Source: Leptothermofonsia sichuanensis E412
Lineage (GTDB): Bacteria; Cyanobacteriota; Cyanobacteriia; Leptolyngbyales; Leptolyngbyaceae
Direction: 5' to 3'
NCBI RefSeq assembly: GCF_019891175.1
Contig: NZ_CP072600.1
Location: 5,022,001-5,086,000, forward strand
DNA: 64,000 nucleotides
Shown here: piece after piece, positions 60,425-64,000 of the stretch
Layout of the letters: the number at the start of each line of letters is the position of its first letter
Numbering within the stretch: position 1 is the first letter of the stretch
The notes under the pieces: generated by a model
Told to the model about the DNA's origin: nothing
Databases searched by the model: none
What the model saw: the letters and a program-made list of their open reading frames with translations, nothing else
Position numbers and translations under genes: made by a program

Positions 60425-63400
60425 ATGACCCAAGATACTAAACCCACTGGCTTCAGTATCAGTGCGCTTGCCATCCGCCGACACATTGGTACCCTGATGC
60501 TGACCCTGGCAGTGATTGTCGTCGGGATTTTCTACACAACCAATCTGCCCGTTGATCTGTTGCCTTCCATCACCTATCCCCGGATTGGGGTACGGGTGGA
60601 TGCACCGGGGGTATCCCCTGAAGTGGCTGTGGATGAGGTAACCCGTCCCCTGGAAGCGGCACTGTCTGCCACGGAAGGGGTGATTCAGGTCTATTCCCAA
60701 ACGCGGGAAGGACAGGTCAGCCTGGATCTGTATTTCAGACCAGGGGGCAACATTGACCAGGCATTGAACGATGCCACGGCTGCTTTTAACCGGGCACGTA
60801 GCAATTTACCCGATACGATTCAGGAACCCCGTCTGTTTAAGGCAGACCCTTCCCAATTGCCTGTGTATGAAATGGCGCTCTCTTCGTCTTCCCTCAGCCC
60901 GGTGGATTTGCGTGTGTTTGCTGAGGAAGAACTGGTGCGGGAACTGGGAGTAGTGGAAGGGGTTGCCGCCGTGGATGTGGCAGGCGGAGTGGAAGAAGAA
61001 ATCCGCGTGCTGGTGGACTTGAACCGCTTGCAGGCGGTCGGGGTAGGACTGCAAGATGTGTTGAATGAATTACGCGACACAAACCAGGACATTTCCGGTG
61101 GGCGGATTCTGGGCAGGAACTCGGAACCGTTGACACGGGCGATCGGTCGGTTTGAAAGTGCCGAAGAAATTCGAGATCTGTCCTTTCAGGTCGGGGGGCA
61201 GTCTTCAGGAAGCGGTAGTCAGGAGTCAGCAGCCGCAAGTCAGGGGACTCAGTCCTCAGCCCTCAGCCCTCAAAATCCTTCTCCCCGGCGGGTTTACCTG
61301 CGGGACTTTGCCGAGGTGATTGATGGTACCGGGGAACAGCGCATTTTTGTGGAGCTGAATGGACAGCCTGCGGTCAAGGTCAGCATTCAGAAGCAGCAAG
61401 ATGCCAATAGTATTACGGTCGTGGAAGGGGTGAAACGACGACTGGAAGAACTGCGCCAGCAGGGTGTGATTCCAGCGGACATGGAGATCATTACGACCCT
61501 GGATGAGTCTGTGTTTATTCAAAATGCCATCTCCAACGTTGCCAATGCGGGGCTGGTGGGGGCCGGGCTGGCCGCGATCGCCGTCCTCCTGTTCCTCGGT
61601 TCTGTGCGTCAAACCCTGATCACTGTCCTGTCCATTCCCCTGGCAACCCTGGCCGCCCTGATTTTTATGGGGGTGTTTAACCTGTCCCTGAATGTGTTCA
61701 GTCTGGGGGGACTGGCACTGGGGGTGGGGATTGTGGTGGACAACTCCATCGTCATGCTGGAGGCGATCGCCGGGGGAGCGGGGATGACCCCCGGTGAGGA
61801 TAGCAGAACCCGACTCAACCCTCGCCAACTGATCCGGCAATCGATTCAGAGCAGCCAGGAAATGGAATCGGCACTGATCGCCTCCACCAGCACAAACCTG
61901 GTTGCCGTGCTGCCCTTTTTGCTGATTGGTGGATTCATCGCCCTCCTCTTTAACGAACTGATTTTGACCATCAGCTTTGCCGTGGCAGCTTCCATCCTGA
62001 TCGCGGTCACTGTGGTACCAACCGCCACTTCTCGCCTGTTGGCCATTCCCTGGTCTACGGGAATCAACCACTTCTGGTTGCTGCGTCAGTTTAATCAGCG
62101 CTTTGAAGCGGGTACCCGGGGCTATCGCCATCTGCTGAGTTGGGTACTCGATCATCGGCTGCTGGTGATTGCCTGCACGGTGGTCATCTTTGGTAGCAGC
62201 GGGCTGTTCATGGTCAGCCGGATCCCCCAGGAAATTTTGCCCCGCATCAGCACCGGCCAGGCAAACCTGGTTGCCCAGTTTCCTCCGGGCACGCCCCTGG
62301 ACGACAACCGGCGAGTGATGGCAGAGGTAGACAAAATTTTGCAGGCACAACCAGAAACGGAGTATGTGTTTTCGACCACTGGTGGCTTTTTGTTTGGCAG
62401 CAATACCAATGAAAACCCGCTGCGCAGTTCCAGCAATATCACGCTGAAACCCGGTACCAATGTGGATCAGTATATTTCCCGGGTGATGCGAGCGTTCAAC
62501 AGCCTCAACCTGGTCGATGTCCGTCTGCGGCTCAGCCCTGGTCAGGTGCGGGGACTGGTGCTGAACAACTCTCCTGTGCGGGGAGCTGAGGTAGACGTGA
62601 TCCTGCAAGGGGAAAACGAGCGCGTCCTGACTCAGGCAGGCAGGCAGGTGCTGCAAGAACTGGAAGAACGGGCAACAATGGTTAACTTCCGTCCCGATGC
62701 CGACCCCCGCCAGCCAGAGGTCCAAATTCGCCGCGATCGCGAACGACTGGCTGCCCTTAATCTCACTGTTCAAGACATTGGAGATACCCTCGCTACCGCC
62801 GTTCAGGGCAGGGTAGCAACCCAGATTCAGCGGGGCAACCGCCTGGTAGATGTGCGGGTGGAACTGGATAAGAACGCGATTCGTCGCCCCTCCCAGCTTG
62901 CCGATTTACCCTTATTTGTCTCCGGGAACCGGCCCATTCGCCTGGGGGATGTGGCCCAACTGACGGAAGGGGAAGCCCCCGGACAGATCCAGCGCATTAA
63001 TCAGCGTCAGGTGTTCCTGATTGCGGGGAACCTGGCTGAGGGAGCCAGTCTGGGCGATGCCCTGCAACAGGTGGATGATGTTATCCGAGGTATTGAACTG
63101 CCCCAGGGGGTGAGCTTTCTGCCCAGTACGGCAGCGGAAAGTAATCGCCAATTACAGTCTTCCCTGCCCATCCTGGGGGGACTCGCCGCCTTCCTGGTGT
63201 TTGTGGTGATGGCAGTACAGTACAACTCCCTGGTTGACCCACTGGTGATCATGTTCACCATCCCTCTGGCACTGGTGGGCGGTATTTTTGGACTGTTCAT
63301 TACCCAGACGGCGATCGGGGCTACGGTGATTGTGGGTGCGGTGCTGCTGGTCGGGATTGTGGTCAACAATGCCATTGTCATGGTGGAACTGGCAAACCAG

Positions 63401-63799
63401 ATCCGGGAACGGGAAGCGGCAACCAGCAATGCCCATCCCCAGGAAATTCGCCGCTTTGCCATTCTGAAAGCTGCCCCCCAGCGCCTGCGGCCCATCCTGA
63501 TGACCACCATCACCACGGTACTGGGGATGTTTCCCCTGGCACTGGGACAGGGACAGGGAGGGGAGTTTCTCCAACCCCTGGGTGTGGTCGTGTTTTCTGG
63601 TCTATCCCTGGCAACTCTGCTGACGCTATTTATCATCCCCTGCTTTTACCTGCTGCTGCACGACCTGTTTGGTGGCAGATGGCTGGGAGGCAGAAAGAAA
63701 CGGCGCAGGATAGTCGAGGAAGATGTGGCGATCGCCCCTCCTCCTAGAGAACTGGTTGGGGGACCGAGCCAGAAGTACAGCCCACTGGTGGATGAATAA
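60425..63799 (+). CDS. RND family efflux transporter (HAE-type inner-membrane pump)
   Basis: 1124 aa. Helix 1 FSISALAIRRHIGTLMLTLAVIVVGIF, porter domain NLPVDLLPSITYPRIGV, helix-4 motif ALGVGIVVDNSIVMLEAIA with the proton-relay Asp, and in the second half VAVQYNSLVDPLVIMFTIPLALVGG and VGIVVNNAIVMVELANQIRE. It forms a trimer that exports drugs or lipophilic toxins using proton motive force. Residues about 258-288 are a Ser/Gln-rich insertion encoded by a CAGTCCTCAG-type repeat. Probably co-transcribed with the adaptor 137 bp upstream. Confidence 0.94.
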   Translation: MTQDTKPTGFSISALAIRRHIGTLMLTLAVIVVGIFYTTNLPVDLLPSITYPRIGVRVDAPGVSPEVAVDEVTRPLEAALSATEGVIQVYSQTREGQVSLDLYFRPGGNIDQALNDATAAFNRARSNLPDTIQEPRLFKADPSQLPVYEMALSSSSLSPVDLRVFAEEELVRELGVVEGVAAVDVAGGVEEEIRVLVDLNRLQAVGVGLQDVLNELRDTNQDISGGRILGRNSEPLTRAIGRFESAEEIRDLSFQVGGQSSGSGSQESAAASQGTQSSALSPQNPSPRRVYLRDFAEVIDGTGEQRIFVELNGQPAVKVSIQKQQDANSITVVEGVKRRLEELRQQGVIPADMEIITTLDESVFIQNAISNVANAGLVGAGLAAIAVLLFLGSVRQTLITVLSIPLATLAALIFMGVFNLSLNVFSLGGLALGVGIVVDNSIVMLEAIAGGAGMTPGEDSRTRLNPRQLIRQSIQSSQEMESALIASTSTNLVAVLPFLLIGGFIALLFNELILTISFAVAASILIAVTVVPTATSRLLAIPWSTGINHFWLLRQFNQRFEAGTRGYRHLLSWVLDHRLLVIACTVVIFGSSGLFMVSRIPQEILPRISTGQANLVAQFPPGTPLDDNRRVMAEVDKILQAQPETEYVFSTTGGFLFGSNTNENPLRSSSNITLKPGTNVDQYISRVMRAFNSLNLVDVRLRLSPGQVRGLVLNNSPVRGAEVDVILQGENERVLTQAGRQVLQELEERATMVNFRPDADPRQPEVQIRRDRERLAALNLTVQDIGDTLATAVQGRVATQIQRGNRLVDVRVELDKNAIRRPSQLADLPLFVSGNRPIRLGDVAQLTEGEAPGQIQRINQRQVFLIAGNLAEGASLGDALQQVDDVIRGIELPQGVSFLPSTAAESNRQLQSSLPILGGLAAFLVFVVMAVQYNSLVDPLVIMFTIPLALVGGIFGLFITQTAIGATVIVGAVLLVGIVVNNAIVMVELANQIREREAATSNAHPQEIRRFAILKAAPQRLRPILMTTITTVLGMFPLALGQGQGGEFLQPLGVVVFSGLSLATLLTLFIIPCFYLLLHDLFGGRWLGGRKKRRRIVEEDVAIAPPPRELVGGPSQKYSPLVDE

Positions 63800-63842
63800 A
63801 CCAGGGTGAAGGGTTGTCAGGGGTTGTCTAATCACGCTTTCC

Positions 63843-64000
63843 TTACCGTTCACCCCGGACGTTGTTTCCTTTCTCTCCAAACCAGTAACCCAACCAGATT
63901 CCGGCAAAGCTGGCAATCAGATCTATGCCATCAAAGGAGCGATTGGGGGAAAGCGCCTGCAAAAACTCCTCCACAACAGTAAAAATCCCGAATAGCAGGG
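63843..64000 (-). CDS. VanZ-like family protein (partial, N-terminus off right edge)
   Basis: The last 51 codons read LLFGIFTVVEEFLQALSP, NRSFDGIDLIASFAGIWLGY and a charged end. EE(x)xQxxxPxRxFDxxDLxAxxxG is the C-terminal VanZ pattern. It is a small membrane protein of unknown role. The gene is convergent with the RND transporter gene. Confidence 0.75.
   Translation of the reverse strand, partial: LLFGIFTVVEEFLQALSPNRSFDGIDLIASFAGIWLGYWFGEKGNNVRGER

Noticed and set aside
61256-62773. 505-codon minus-strand ORF under the RND pump gene
   Set aside because: Antisense shadow of a strongly conserved transporter; composition (His/Gln-rich) is that of a reversed membrane protein.

Overview
This window looks like a chromosomal segment from a cyanobacterium, probably filamentous and non-heterocystous, though the genus cannot be read from it. 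Evidence: the HIP1 octamer GCGATCGC and close variants recur throughout. Genes typical of the phylum are present: a high-light-inducible protein with a LilA-like partner, a bilin-binding-type GAF histidine kinase, group 3 sigma factor SigF, the DUF3285-ybeY-dgkA-trpG cluster, the thylakoid/envelope proton-extrusion gene pxcA, Uma2 nucleases and DUF4347/RTX exoproteins. No rRNA, tRNA or CRISPR array was found.

Layout. 1-4.3 kb: a serine hydrolase (cut by the left edge), an hli-lilA operon with an RpaB/HLR1-like promoter, and a cyanobacteriochrome-type histidine kinase. 4.3-9.5 kb (minus strand): a polysaccharide export locus of wzm, wzt, a tandem FkbM methyltransferase and a second methyltransferase with a coiled-coil tail. 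9.7-21.4 kb: housekeeping and metabolic genes (M20 amidohydrolase, DUF3352, a DUF433/DUF5615 pair, bestrophin, an ATP-grasp ligase, a degenerate MBL protein, trpG, dgkA, ybeY, DUF3285, a glycosyltransferase). 21.5-26.3 kb: an IS4-type element, several MITEs, prfB with its +1 frameshift, a Bax-inhibitor-like membrane protein and sigF. 26.3-28.4 kb: a NarL/NarX-type two-component pair. 28.9-39.4 kb: two giant exoprotein-type genes (DUF4347/Calx-beta/RTX and a LamG-rich protein of 1949 aa). 39.5-48 kb: an IS-dense stress cluster (uspA, cfa, zinc-ribbon/HEAT) in which pxcA is cut by three different insertion sequences and one further gene is truncated. 48.3-51.8 kb: a fluoride-resistance operon (two CrcB/FluC channels, DUF190 proteins, an antiporter remnant) headed by a recognisable fluoride riboswitch. 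52.1-55.7 kb: a divergent ChrB-like/CaCA-exchanger pair sharing two palindromic operators, then Uma2 genes. 55.7-64 kb: glmS, a MarR regulator divergent from an RND efflux pump (adaptor plus transporter), and a VanZ-like gene cut by the right edge.

Most informative observations. (1) pxcA is split by IS630, IS1 and IS630 insertions whose target duplications (TA, 9 bp, TA) can all be identified; removing them in silico gives one uninterrupted frame of 454 codons. (2) The fluoride riboswitch overlaps what looks like the N-terminus of the first ORF of its operon, so that part of the ORF should not be treated as protein. (3) Several small inverted-repeat elements sit in CTAG sites, twice exactly at a TAG stop codon; another family shares the TATAGC end of the resident IS630 copies. 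(4) The 1949-aa LamG protein has no assigned function and ends in alternating, amphipathic-looking glycine-rich strands that could be membrane-inserting; this last idea is inference only.
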